From Erigeron canadensis (lineage: Eukaryota; Streptophyta; Magnoliopsida; Asterales; Asteraceae): a stretch of DNA of 64,000 nt. The notes under the pieces are model-generated. The model did not search any database. It was given only the letters and a program-made list of their open reading frames with translations, and was not told the origin of the DNA. This document shows positions 39,464-51,411 of this stretch, one piece after another (the first letter of the stretch is position 1; each line of letters opens with the position of its first letter). The stretch spans positions 6,696,735 to 6,760,734 of the forward strand of contig NC_057769.1 in NCBI RefSeq assembly GCF_010389155.1. The letters are read 5' to 3'. A program made the translations under genes and the position numbers.

Positions 39464-39754
39464 TTATAAGACAGTTGAACTAATGACTTATTAACCAATT
39501 AAATCGATCAATTTCATCAAATTGATTCTCGCTTATGTCATCATTTAGATTAATTATAAATTAAAAATCCTAATAATCATTATCCAAATATATTATTATA
39601 TTAGTATTTATATTAATTTGTAGAAAAAGTCACATTAATTTATATTTTTTTGTTTTCCATCAATAATTTACACTTTTTAGCCTTTGATTAATTTATATTT
39701 ATTTTTAGCCATCAACTTGAGAGAATTTTTTAATATTTACAATCATTTAATTAA
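39464..39754 (-). repeat. Inverted copy of the dispersed repeat at 19.6-19.9 kb
   Basis: The complement reads …AAAAGTGTAAATTATTGATGG…TTTAGGATTTTT…TGATGACATAAGCGAGAATC…GTTAATAAGTCATTAGTTCAAC. This corresponds block by block to 19740-19880. The Mutator-like foldback element at 39755 has inserted into or next to it. Confidence 0.65.
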
Positions 39755-40971
39755 GAGTTAATTACTGAAATGGTACCTCACGTTTGTGCCATATTACTGG
39801 TTTCATACCTTTCCTTTCGAAATTACGCTGATCATACCCAACGTATGCAAATCTCCACTCGGATCATACTGGAGGCTAACGCCGTCAGCTGGCCGTTAAA
39901 ACCCCCCCACGTGACTTGCACGTGAGGGGTAAATATGTAATATCGCGTTTCCTAATTACTGAAATGGTACCTAACATTTGCACGATATTGCTGGTTTCAT
40001 ACCTATATGTTTCTTAATTACTTAAATGGTACTTAATGTTTAGTTATTAATTTTTTTATTTTTTTTTAATTTGTTTTATTTTTCTTTTATAAAAATTCTC
40101 CAAAACTTGTTATAATTTAATGAAAATAGTCAAAATGCACCTATAATCCACTAAAAAATAATACCAAATAGTTATTTCATAACAAAATATAAGTTTAAAG
40201 TTCACGAATAACCAAAATAGTAATAAATTAGTATCATAAAAATAATTTTTTAAAAAAGATAAAATTTTCTTTTTTAAAAATTTTGGAAATACCGCAACGG
40301 TAATACCAGAAATATCCAGGAATACCAGAAATATCAGCCGGTATTTACGGGTATTTAAAACATTGCTTTAAGCTTCGTGTCACAGTAAATACTGACTTGT
40401 ATTTCTGGTATTACCATTGCGGTATTTCTGGAATTTTTTCAAAAAAAAAAATTTTCTCGCAAATTTTTTTAAAATTGTTTTATGATACTTTATTGCTATT
40501 TTTGGTTATTTGTGAACTTTAAAACTTATATTTTGTTATGAAATAGCTATTTGGTATTATTTTTGAGTGGATTATAAGTGTATTCTGACTATTTTCATTA
40601 AATTGTAACAAGTTTTGGAGAATTTTTATAAAAGAAAAATAAAACAAATTAAAAAAAAAAATAAAAAAAATAAATTAATAACTAAACATTAAGTACAATT
40701 TAAGTAATTAAGAAACATATAGGCATGAAACCAGCAATATCGTGCAAACGTTAGGTACCATTTCAGTAATTAGGAAACGCGATATTACATATTTACCCCT
40801 CACGTGCAAGTCACGTGGGAGAGGTTTTAACGGCCAGCTGACGGCGTTAGCCTCCAGTATGGCCCAAGTGGAGATTTGCATACGTTGGGTATGATCAGCG
40901 TAATTTCGAAAGGAAAGGTATGAAACCAGTAATATGGCGCAAACGTGAGGTACCATTTCAGTAATTAACTC
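39755..40971. mobile_element. Long-inverted-repeat (foldback) Mutator-like element, 1,217 bp
   Basis: The left terminus GAGTTAATTACTGAAATGG is mirrored by the right terminus CCATTTCAGTAATTAACTC, and the match continues inward for about 550 bp on each side (left arm to about 40325, right arm from about 40410). A perfect 9-bp duplication TTTAATTAA flanks it (39746-39754 and 40972-40980), the hallmark of Mutator-like insertions. Each arm contains an internal second copy of its own end (ATTACTGAAATGGTACCT at 39760 and 39955, mirrored on the right). There is no coding capacity; the 82-codon frame on the minus strand is an accident of the repeat. The few mismatches between the arms suggest a fairly recent insertion. 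Confidence 0.92.
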
Positions 40972-41469
40972 TTTAATTAATTAAAAGAATTTCAACATAT
41001 GAAATATTGTCTATAAAAAATTATTTCGAAATCTAATGACTTATTAACGATCATAGAACAAAACACGATTTACAAACAGATTGTTATTTGAATACTAAAT
41101 CCAAATCATTATGAGCTTCATTCAAGATTTATTCTATCTCTCAATTAAAAAGGTACATAATATTCTCCTTTTTTATATATTAGTTTTGCATATTATTGTT
41201 TAAAGTTACAGTTGTCACTCAAATCAAGAGCCCTAATTGTTATTAAAGATTATAAAAATAATCTTAATTGTTATCTAATTATCATAGGCTAGATGATTAA
41301 AAATAAACTATACATGCTATGGGCCAGCATCATAATCAAATACATATACATAAATGTCAAGTATAAGATCACAAGTATATTTATATTTTAATTCCTAATT
41401 ATCTTTCATAATAATATCACATTATGAGTACAACTGGTTTCAAAATATTATATAGGTTTTAGGTAAAAT

Positions 41470-41640
41470 AAAACAAGTATTAAAGTAAAACAAATAAAAC
41501 AATAGGTTTTTTCCACTAAAAATCACCATGTATCATGAAAGTCATTGTGCATCAATTGCTTCGTGAATCTTTGTGCATCAATTTAACTATGATCTAAGGG
41601 TCAAGATATTCTCCTATTTGTTTTACTTTAATATTTGAAT
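41470..41640. repeat. Small inverted-repeat element, ~160 bp
   Basis: TATTAAAGTAAAACAAATA near 41475 is matched by the complement of TATTTGTTTTACTTTAATA near 41615-41635. The size suggests a small MITE. No target duplication was confirmed. Flanking sequence from 40981 is non-genic. Confidence 0.5.
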
Positions 41641-41679
41641 TACAATACCCAACCCCATGTTATATAATAGAAAAATTAT

Positions 41680-42310
41680 TATAACATGTGCCTTGTGGAA
41701 TTGATGGTGTACCCACCGTCACCCATGATAAAGCCTCACCCTAGGTAGGCTAAAAAGATCACCCAGGGTATCACATAGCCTGGGGAAAAGAAGATAAACA
41801 CAAAAAGATACGATCATATCACTTCTTAAATTAGAGGAAATCTCCATCAGCAATAAGAGATTCGTTCTGATCCTATTTCCTCCCTTCCAAGTCATATTTG
41901 CACTATAAAAGGAGGAGGAAAAAAAGAGAGAAGACATGATCTTTATCACGGAGGAAAACCCTAAATACCAAAAACCCTAAATGATCATCATCATGATCAT
42001 CATAAGAAAAACCCTAATCATTATCATGAGGCCTACTACGGCCAATACCCTAAAACACATACAAGATCCACGGGCAAAACCCTAAGAGATCTAAAACACA
42101 TCTAAACCGGCGTACAAAAGGTTCTCACACCTTACCAGTAGGGAATCGCCGTCCAACCCATCAAACACCTCCAAATCTTATAACCTAATCCGTTGTACAA
42201 ACAGGAATGACCACGACAAACAATTTCATCAATACTTGTCTAGGATCTAATTGAATTAAACTTCGTACGAATTCAATGATCTTAGCGTTCAACGTTAATA
42301 AACTTCTTGC
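41680..42310 (+). mobile_element. LTR-like retrotransposon fragment (promoter/leader region)
   Basis: A TATA-type CACTATAAAAGGAGGAGGAA (about 41900) is followed by five AACCCTAA-type telo-box words between 41955 and 42090. Next come GGCGTACAAAAGGTT and CTTACCAGTAGGGAATCGCC. This layout resembles the U3/R/U5 of a plant LTR retrotransposon. Part of it is repeated in opposite orientation at about 63790-63900. Exact ends and a partner LTR were not found, and no polyprotein is present. Confidence 0.5.
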
Positions 42311-42969
42311 GTATGTTCATGATAAAACTCCCGTGAACCCACAAAAATCAAAGTGATGTTATTGTCATTTGATTAGAAAGAATAGATTATTACATAAACT
42401 ACATACATTTATCCCTATTTTATGGTTAGGACTTTGAACAATTGCCTCCCGTTCAAACTACACCATTAATAGAAATGCATTTAGTGGATTCTTTGGGGCC
42501 ATTTTAACTTATTATCAGTATTGAATTATTGTTAACTTGTTAAGTATACTAATTAAGAAAAATACTTATTAAGCATCTCTTAGAATAATAAACTTTTTTT
42601 GGTTTGTCACTTACCTGAAAATGAGCTTTTTTTTTCTTCTTTCTATATAGTGTATTAATAATACATATAATTATATCGATACGTCAAGATCGGCTTTGAA
42701 TCCTTGATTAAGTCTGCATAAGTAATCTTTGACAATGACTGGCATGTGTGTTTTAGGAGCTCTAGATTTTAAAGGTGTATGTTTTGTCCCCTTTTAGCTA
42801 CTACTTATCTATCAAAATGCCATATGTTTGATTTATTTATTAAACGAATATTGTTTGATTCACTTACTTAAATCGAAAATGACATGTTTTAGAGATGCTA
42901 TGTATATGATTTGGCTTTTGTATTTTGGGATAAAACTAGTTTTTAACATCATTACCAATAATTTTGTCC

Positions 42970-43108
42970 CATAAGGGCTGTATTTAACGTGCATAAAAAA
43001 ATTTGTACCTTTCATATTAAAAGCTCTTCCCCTGATTTTCATGGTAAATATACAAACAATTTATGCACCTTAAACACAACCCCAAAGGCTGTATTTAGCA
43101 AACCCCTA
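42970..43108 (+). mobile_element. Mutator-like MITE copy 2
   Basis: Same order of blocks as copies 1 and 3: AAGGGCTGTATTTAACGTGC, then TTGTACCTTTCATATTAAAAG, CCCTGATTTTCATGG, TTTATGCACCTTAAACAC and GGCTGTATTTAGCAAACCCC. The left terminus is degraded and no target duplication is visible, so this is the oldest or a 5'-damaged copy. Confidence 0.8.
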
Positions 43109-46100
43109 TACAGAATTGGTAGTATATATGTACAAACTTAAAATGGTCTAAAAATATATCAACCACACACATTAATTTTTCGAGTCAAGTTAATTAACGC
43201 CGTACAGTTGCTAAAACTAGTGGAAAATCGAGACATTTGTGCTTTTCGATACTCAACATATAATGATGATTCGTTGATTGCATCTCATTTTCCGCTATAT
43301 GCTGACACGATTATTGTGTGTTGTGAAGAATAACATGTGATATCGGCTATAAATATAAAAAACGTCATCGCTCAACATATTAATTGTCAGATATCCCGTA
43401 CATAACTTCCTGTCCAGATATCCCTTATACCGCGACTATCAACAATCATCCACTGCGAGTTGCCGTACAAACCATTTTCAAAGACAAACTCCAGTGAATC
43501 ACTTTTCTCCGCGTGCATCCACCCTAGGCTACACCTTTAATTGTCAGATAATTTTTGACCTTTAATTTGTACTTATATATCTTTCTAAAACCAGCTCTTT
43601 ATATTCTCGTAACATTGAAATGGATTTTCTATTTTAGTTTGTTTGGTGTTGTAATTATTCGAGGTAGGATAACTGGTAATATACCTTATAAAAAAGGTTC
43701 ATGTGAGAACCATTTGAATTCGAAGAACCATAAGAACCTTTAAGTTAAAACTTGATGTTTATAAATGAAGGATATATATATATATGTGAACAAATCCGTC
43801 CGTATATGAACATATCAAGTTATACTTAATATTATCTATATATGTTCATATGTGAATAATTTTCACATAAACCTTATCCCTATACGTTATTATACATCTG
43901 CATTCTGACTTCAATTCCCTATCTATACTACTAGTTACTATATAAAACATTGAAATATATAAATTTTTTCTGTTAAAAAGAAAGAAAATTTATATACTAT
44001 GATTTTTCAGAAGAAAATTTATGTACTATTATTTTTCAGAAGAAAATTTATATAATATTAATTTTCAGGTGCACAAAATGCAAGTTTTCGTTAATTATGA
44101 TATCTAATACATTATTAATTGGTTGTTAGTTGAAACATCCGATTTTCATAAATTCACAAAATCTTGTTTCGTGTAGAATGCAAACCAGGATTCACATGCA
44201 AACATGATTTTACCATTATTTTATTATTAAAAATACACAACAAACCCAAGTTGTGTTGGAGAATATATACATATACATATCATACAAATTCGTTCATTTG
44301 AATATGGATTTTGTTGTAGAACAGAAGTCCCGATCATACACGTGTGGCGACCCCACGTGCAAGTCGAGGGGTGGTTATTGGGGACTTTGACCAGTCTTAA
44401 TTAGTTTTAGATACGACACATCTTTGCTTATTTTGTGTTGAGTGAACCCAATTATAAGCGACATGAGTGACATATGCCTATAGTTTTGTCTAGTGTCGTT
44501 ATATTTTATACTATGGTTGTTTTCGTAAGTAATAGATGATTATGATATGATTGATGTCATGTTTTTTTGAAACTGTAAGGCTAGGGACGAAACTTTGAAA
44601 GGGCCCTGCTGAGCCTTAATTTGCTTGTATATATAGTTTGTGTAGTTTTATTTTTAAAATTTATTTTTATTTCTTGATCCTATGATTTTTGTTTCCTTTT
44701 GATTATTTTTCTTAATGTTATTTATAGCTCGATCTTGTAACTTTCGGCCTGATCGACTACTCTTCATATCTAGTTTCGCTACTGGCCACGGGCAATGATC
44801 AATAATAGTTTGACTAGCTAAATTCAACATGTCCAACTTTTCGTCCAAAAAATTAATAATATGTATGTGTTTGTCTAATAAACGATAGCTTTGAGTCGAA
44901 GAAAGTATACCATTGTACGTACGTCGTCATGGCATAAATCTCTAAAAGAATAATATGTTAAAGGATTATACAAATGCGTATATATATGTACGTGTGTACG
45001 CGTATATGAGATAAAGTAATTAAAGACCATAAATACGTCGGTTGGTCCGTTGTATACGACAAGTTGCATATATGGTACGTAGCTACATTATTTCATGTGG
45101 TCGAGGATGCAAAATATATGCAGGTTGGATGTATCGAGTTGCAAGCTAGATGTGTTCAATTTTTGTGGGAAGTTTTTAATTATGAGTTGCATATTTTAGT
45201 TACACAATTTGTGTTTGCAACATACATAGGTGGCCGTATTCAATGTTTTCAGTAACCGGCTAAAACTTATTAACTTTGAACCTTGGATCATGTGTTATGC
45301 GTGATGTCGTGATAACCCATAAAATTAGTCTTATAATAGATATTTTGTAAATACATAGGAACAATGTGTGAAATTTAATTGTTCTTAAAATTAAAGTAAG
45401 TAAAAATGACATTATTCTTTCTTTAAAGTATATGTAAATCTCTCATTAGAGGATACATTAATTGAATTTTTTCCCCTTCTCTTATCTATTATTTTTCTTC
45501 TTGAACGGTACGTGTAAATTACTCGAAGTATAAGATACATCGTTTTAACTGGATACATGCTAAAAACTCGCATAATATATACATTTACAATTTAAACCTC
45601 TTGGTAAGATCTCTTATTCAGTTATTCTATGTTAAGAGTGAATTTATAATAATATACAAAAGATGATGAGAATTTAAATTATCCCTATACTTATATTTAA
45701 AAATAAAATGAAAATTTGAATATAACTTCACACGGTGCAGTGCACTAGAGAGTAGCTAGAGACTATATATGCAAAACGGCCCTCGTTGGGGTTGTAAAGT
45801 AGCATTGATGATGTTCCACTCGTGCGGCATGTCACCTTCAAAGTCCTACTTCCCGGTCCCACTCGTGTTCACAGCCGGAAAACATAAAGTTTAACATTCA
45901 ATTCATTCATTGTATAAACTTTTTTTGTTTCGAATATAAAAGTTTGTTAGGTGGGGAAAAAAATTAATTATGAAAACACATAGAAAACTCAAAGGCCTAA
46001 GAAATAAAGGTGTCGTGCCAATTTGATAAAATCTTATAAGTTTTTGCAAATGGATTATCCAATAAGAACGCGTCATGTATTTCACTACTTTTCTTGCCAT

Positions 46101-46715
46101 AAAGAAGGACGAGTAAAATTGGTCAAAAGCTGTGGTGTAGTACCAAAATATACCAAATTGATTTACACTTTTAATCTCTTAGCAGATATAATTCAAAGTA
46201 ATTACATTTTTAGTCCTTGAAACGACCAATAATTCAAAATAGTTACATATTTAGTCCTGGAGCTTCTAAATACTTGAACTAATATACGCAATATTAAAAG
46301 CATATATTAAGATAAAATCTAAAGATTACTATTGAAACAAAATCAAAATTAAAAGCATATAAATAAAGGAAAAATTAATAACATCATCCAAGCCAAACCC
46401 ATAAATAAATTATTGTTTAGAAATAAAAAAATATATAAAAGTTCAATTTCTGTTTTTTTTTAATCTTTTTTTAATTGCGACTCGGAATGTAACTTGCATT
46501 GTTTTGGAATGTGGCTCGTATCAACTCAGTCGAGTCTGTAGCAAAGTCGAGTCATTTTCACCGAATCATTTTGTTTTCATTTTGTTTTAACTTGACTTAT
46601 ACGATTCGACTTGTGACTCATATGATTTTAATAACTATGCCAAAACATCCCATTTGATTATGATTTTTGACTTTGTCCTTTAGACCAGTTTCTAACGTCA
46701 ACTAGTTTCATATTA
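43109..46715. other. Large intergenic stretch without a recognised gene
   Basis: Contains two closely spaced CACGTG motifs (44339-44344 and 44354-44359) and short AT and GT runs. Frames at 44654-45255 and 45903-46220 on both strands lack family resemblance. No delimited transposon was identified. Confidence 0.45.
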
Positions 46716-46718
46716 TAA

Positions 46719-47025
46719 GGGGGGAGGGAGTGGTTTCCCCAACCCCAAACTTCTCCAAATATCCATATCACCATCTTCCAATAAAAACTCTCCACCTCAA
46801 ACTTCCTCAATTCACCCCAAATCACCCCAAAATGGTGGCGCCACTTACCCCAACCCCAATTTCCACATGTCCAACCCCCATTCGCCTTTTTCCTGCACGC
46901 GGTCCTCACCTCCTCTTCTCTCTCCTCGGGCTCACTACACCAATTCCCTTCCATTTTACCCCACCCCAAACCCCTGGGCGGCGGTGTGCCTGCGCGGGGC
47001 CGGGGTTCCCCGCACTCCACCCCTC
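46719..47025. mobile_element. GC-rich Tourist-like MITE, 307 bp, TSD TAA
   Basis: Left end GGGGGGAGGGAGTGG and complement of the right end GAGGGGTGGAGTGCGGGG form imperfect inverted repeats. TAA flanks both sides (46716-46718 and 47026-47028). The interior is much richer in C and G (CCCCAACCCC, GGGCGGCGG, GCGCGGGGCCGGGG) than its surroundings. Two opposing open frames cover it only because stop codons are rare in such sequence. Confidence 0.75.
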
Positions 47026-47028
47026 TAA

Positions 47029-48645
47029 AAACTAAAAATGTTTGATATGCTTTATAGTACAGATAATTGGTATGAAGACATTCAAAAAGTATATATACAT
47101 GGGATGAAATTAATATGGATATGGACATAGGGTCCGACAAACTTTGTACACGATGAGTTGGTTGAAAACTAGAATGGTACGGAAGTGAGACAAAGATGAT
47201 GGAGTTTGAGGTGGTTTCAGGCTGTGGTGATCCAAAACTTATTCCTTTCATTCGTTTTTGATTAACAAATGAGTAATCATCTTTATCAATTCCATTTTTT
47301 ATATTTCGTTAATATTGTCTTCTTTTTTTTTTGTTCTTCTCAAAAAATACATGTGTTTATTCTTTTTTTTTTAATCTTCTTGATTTGAATGAATATTGGT
47401 GATTTGGTGCTTAATTTATTTTCTTTCATAAGTTAGACATCACCAACCACAATTCCACATTATCGATTGTTGATACTTGTTTAAACTTATTATGTTCGTT
47501 TTTTTTTCTTCCTATTTTGGCGGATAATACGTTTGTAATTATGTATGTATGTGCATAGGCAGAACTACCTTAATATTAGGGTTAATTAGTCTGTGCTACG
47601 GGTCTGCTAAATCGATAACTTTTAAAATTTATAATTTGTCGCCACACTGGAAAGACCTAAAACTATATTTAAAGTGAACGAGAGTAAGAACCTGCGCGTT
47701 GCGGCGGTGAGATGGTGGGGGTGATAGGTCATAAAGTGTGATAGGTCATAGAGTGTGATAGCCAGATACCTTAACCGTACGGGTTCCGACCTTGGATTTA
47801 AAAATTTGTCGAAAGTATATCGAATGACATCTCTAATGAAAGAGTATGAAATTTTAAGAACACCTATATAATTTTTATAAAATCGATGTACGACTTTTGA
47901 GAGAAAATATTTTGAATGAATTGAAGCAATAAATGATTAATGGAGCAGAGAGAGAAAAAAATGATTGGTTGAGATTTAAGGAGAGAGAAAAGGTATTATA
48001 GTTATTTTAGATAAATATAGAATAGATTTAAGGCATTTTTGGTAAGTAAATGTTGAAACTTAAAATTTTAACATGGGAAATTTTGCTTTATAATATAGTA
48101 TAAAAATAGTAATAAGAACACATGCGGAGAGAATAACAAAATGGGCTTGACCCAACCACTTTAAAAGTTTGGGTAAAGTTGATGGAGTAAATTTACTTTA
48201 CTAAAAATACTCACTCACAACCCAACTAGATTGGATCAGTGGTTGGAGTCTTTTTTTTTATTTTTAGTAGAACTTGCAATTAGTCTTTCTACCTTTGGTG
48301 GTGGTAAGTCTGTATACATATCAAACTCCCCCATACAGCGTCGAAGACGATATTAGGACCCAAAATCCGTAGAAGACGACATTGACAGTTATTTTTTTTT
48401 TACTAAAAATACTCAATCACAAAGTAATTTATGTTCCATTTTGAGTCTAATTTTTGGTGGCTTCGTAAGTTTTAGAAAAAGTATTACAACCAAGTACAAG
48501 TAAAATAATTGGAATCTTGATTGGACTTAAATTATTTACCTCACCGTATGACTTTATCAATTCTTTTCTCCGAAATGTACTTTTTATTAGAATCTGTCCT
48601 AAATGGCAATGAGCGTAAAAAAACTATGATTTACGGATAACCATT
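47029..48645. other. Non-genic stretch with a Helitron-like tail (minus) at 47679-47720
   Basis: At 47679 the plus strand reads CGAG, then CCTGCGCGTTGCGGCGG and a GGTGGGGG tract. This is the complement of the tail type seen at 4083, 56423 and 59882. A short tandem repeat TGATAGGTCATA(A/G)AGTG follows at about 47725-47760. Nothing else was recognised. Confidence 0.45.
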
Positions 48646-48690
48646 CGTCATGGTAGGGGTGTTGAAAATAATCAAACCCAAATAACCCGA

Positions 48691-50564
48691 TATAACATCC
48701 CAAAGTTTTTAAGGTAAAAAAATTAACCTTTTTTTATAGTTTTGACATTAAATTAACTGCCTAGTATTTTATTTTTAGATATGGGGTTAATTTAGTTGGA
48801 ACTTTAGCGAATAGCGGGTAAAATACCCACACAAAAAAATGGGATGGGTCGTGGCATCTCCAAAGAGTGCCAGCCATCCATTTGATTTATGAGTCATTCC
48901 CCACTTCTCTTCTTCTTCACCTCTTCATGCATTCCTTCTCATTTCTTTCAAAATCAAAGCTTAATTCCTTCAATTGAAGATAGAAATTATAATAATAATC
49001 ATCACCAATAATTTTTATCAAGCAAAATTGAGAAGTTAGGGTTTGTGGTGGTGGTGGCCGAAAATTTAAGAGAAAATGGGAAAGAATTGTGAATTGAAAA
49101 CCCTAAGCTATTATCTTCCATTGTTGAGATATTGATTTTCATTACCCTAGTTTTTACTTACTTTTGAGATTTAGGGTTCTTGAGACTTTCAATTTGGGGG
49201 TTTTTGCAAGAAAATGAGTTTTGTATAAATTTTTCCCAAATTCCTTAGATAACCTAGTTTGTCATTGAGTAATATGTTGAGTTTGATTTAGAAATATATA
49301 TGTTCACTTGAAAGTGTTGGTTTGTGTGAAAAGTTGATTTTTACTAGTTGATGAAATAATGATGAGAGTGGTAGATTGAGCTACCAAGTGATTTATTGAT
49401 ATTGAAAGTAACTCAATAACAAATAAGTTGGGTTTGAACTTAGAAAGACTAGTGATTGATGAGTATGACTAAGTTGAGTTAACCAAGTTTGTGAATGTAA
49501 GCTTATGCATATTATGACATGATTATAGGTTGAAGCTTGTTTGTGCATTGCCATTTTATTGAGTTATTGTTCAAGTAGCGGAGGATGTGACTATATTTGC
49601 ATACCTTTGTGTATACGTTGGGTCAATTACCACATGATGTTGAAGTTTTGTTATCCATGTGTGGTAATTGATTCGGCGTTATGCCCATGTAGGGCATAGT
49701 TATGAGGCCTAAGAACCTCCGGGACCTAAGAATCCCGATAGTTGATATTGTTTATGTTGTTGCTTATATGGATCCATGTATAGCGTTTAGTGTGCAAAGG
49801 TGAACATGTAAATGTGGCATGACGATGTCATAGGTTACATGTAATAGTCCTTTGTACGTTGCTCTCCTTCGTGTTTATAAATGTATGCAAGTATATTCAC
49901 TAAGCTTTTCCTTATATTTTAGTTGTTCATATTTTCTTATAGGCGGTTCCGGAAGAAGGAACTAGTTGTGGATTTAAAGCTTGAAGTGATAGAAGTTGCT
50001 TTTGGGAAAAAGGTAGAAGGTTTGACCATACTTGGATGTATGGTGCTTTTGGTATAAATACTTAGATATCCCACCTCATTGTGGCTCTTGGTACATTCGA
50101 ATCTTGGTAAATTGTCTTTTAAATATTTTAGAAATGGGTCATGTGTAGTCTTATGGTTTGCAAACTAGTTTCGGTTGAATTAACAAAGTAGCAACTTGGG
50201 TAATGACCCATTTGATTTTTGTACATGAAAACTAAATCATATAAGTAATGCATTGTAATTGGTTGTAATCTCTGACAAAGTTGTTTTTTTTTTTGAAGTT
50301 TGGTTGAAGTTAGAATGATATGGGTGGTTCTAAGTGGCAAAAATGGTGGTTCAGAAAATGAGTTTTTGTTCAGCAGGTTTCCACTGCGCCGCAGTGGGCT
50401 TGTGCAGCTTCGTTGCGCCGCAGTGGAGGTTTTCGTGGTGCAGATCAGACATATCCCACTGCGCCGCAGAGGGTATGTTCAACCCCCACTGCGCTGCAGT
50501 GGGTAGTTGCTGTAAAAATTTTTTTTTTTTTTCGTGTTTTCAGTTATCGAGTCTAGTCCTTTCA
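48691..50564 (+). mobile_element. Solo LTR (probably Ty3/Gypsy), 1,874 bp, inside the hAT element
   Basis: Starts TATAACATCCCAAAG (probably TG mutated to TA; TGTAACATCCC is a common plant Gypsy LTR start) and ends CCTTTCA. It is flanked by the 5-bp duplication CCCGA (48686-48690 and 50565-50569). The inside has no gag/pol. Only one LTR is present, so it arose by recombination between two LTRs. Features include GGCCTAAGAACCTCCGGGACC near 49705 and palindromic CCACTGCGCCGCAGTGG units near the right end. Orientation is taken from the TG start. Confidence 0.85.
50381..50503. repeat. Cluster of CCACTGCGCCGCAGTGG palindromes in the LTR
   Basis: One perfect 17-bp copy is at 50381-50397. Variants follow at 50411-50426 (left half changed), 50455-50473 (CCCACTGCGCCGCAGAGGG) and 50484-50503 (CCCACTGCGCTGCAGTGGG). 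Three of the four are near-perfect hairpins, which stand out against the AT-rich background. Confidence 0.9.
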
Positions 50565-51411
50565 CCCGACTTACCCGAATGGGTTTGGGTGAAACGGGTT
50601 TGGTTATTCTGGTTATGGGTCATTGTTTGGGTTGACCCAAATAACCCAAAGTTTAATCGGTTTGGGTTACGGGTGAAACTTTATAATTTGGGTATACCCA
50701 AATAAGATGTTTATCTGTTTTATATATACTATTATAACACATCAAATTTGCTTATAGTATATATTGTTTAAATATTAAGTTTTCATATATAGAAATTAAA
50801 AGCGTACAAGGTTAAATAATAAAGAATGTTTAAAAATACATAAATATGTCAAATGATAAGAACATGAATTTATATATTGTCAAAATTAATATATTTAATA
50901 TCAATAGTTTTAATTACTTTTATATGTTTGTAATTTGTTTGTTTTGTTTATAACTTATCTTGTGATAATATAATTATTTTTTTATGGAAGAATTCAAAAA
51001 ACGCATAATAAATAAAAGTGTTTCCACACTTTTGGATACATGATTATCACTATTATTCAAGTTTTTGAAATTAAAATTAGATTGTTACCATGTTGCGGAA
51101 CCAACAAAATCTTCTAAATTGCACGCCTATTAAATCACATTTTATTTGGGTCACCCAAAACCTGACTCAAAATACCCGAACTCGAAGAACCCAAGCCCAA
51201 ATAACCCAAATCTTATACGGTTTGGGTTACGGTTTCTTTATAATTTTTCAAAACCCAAATAACCCAAACCGAATAACCCAAAACCCAAATAACCCGAGCC
51301 ATCAACACCCCTACGTCATGGGTGGATAAAGCCAATAAACTTGACGTATGATATGTGTATCATGTGCGGGCGTCGGGCATAAATTTGTACCTATTGGCGT
51401 GTGTCCTTAGT

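Larger units (their letters stand above)
48654..51313. mobile_element. hAT-like element with nested solo LTR, 8-bp TSD
   Basis: Ends are TAGGGGTGTTGA on the left and TCAACACCCCTA on the right. The perfect 8-bp duplication CGTCATGG lies at 48646-48653 and 51314-51321. Both features are those of hAT elements. Subterminal parts (48670-48690, 50570-50705, 51140-51300) are packed with AACCCAAATAACCC/GGGTTATTTGGGTT repeats in both orientations. No transposase was seen; much of the length is the inserted LTR. Confidence 0.88.

Noticed and set aside
40708..40956. 82-codon minus frame (MVPHVCAILL...)
   Set aside because: It is the right arm of the foldback element, and the peptide contains the arm's internal duplication.
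44339..44359. Two G-boxes (CACGTG) 15 bp apart
   Set aside because: No gene start nearby, so no regulatory claim can be supported.
46658..47251. 197-codon minus frame and overlapping 101-codon plus frame in the GC-rich segment
   Set aside because: Both fall in a Tourist-like MITE with TAA duplications. GC-rich sequence lacks stop codons by chance, and neither peptide resembles a family.
50300..50705. Overlapping plus frames of 68 and 123 codons
   Set aside because: They cover the LTR palindromes and hAT subterminal repeats; repetitive sequence with no family resemblance.
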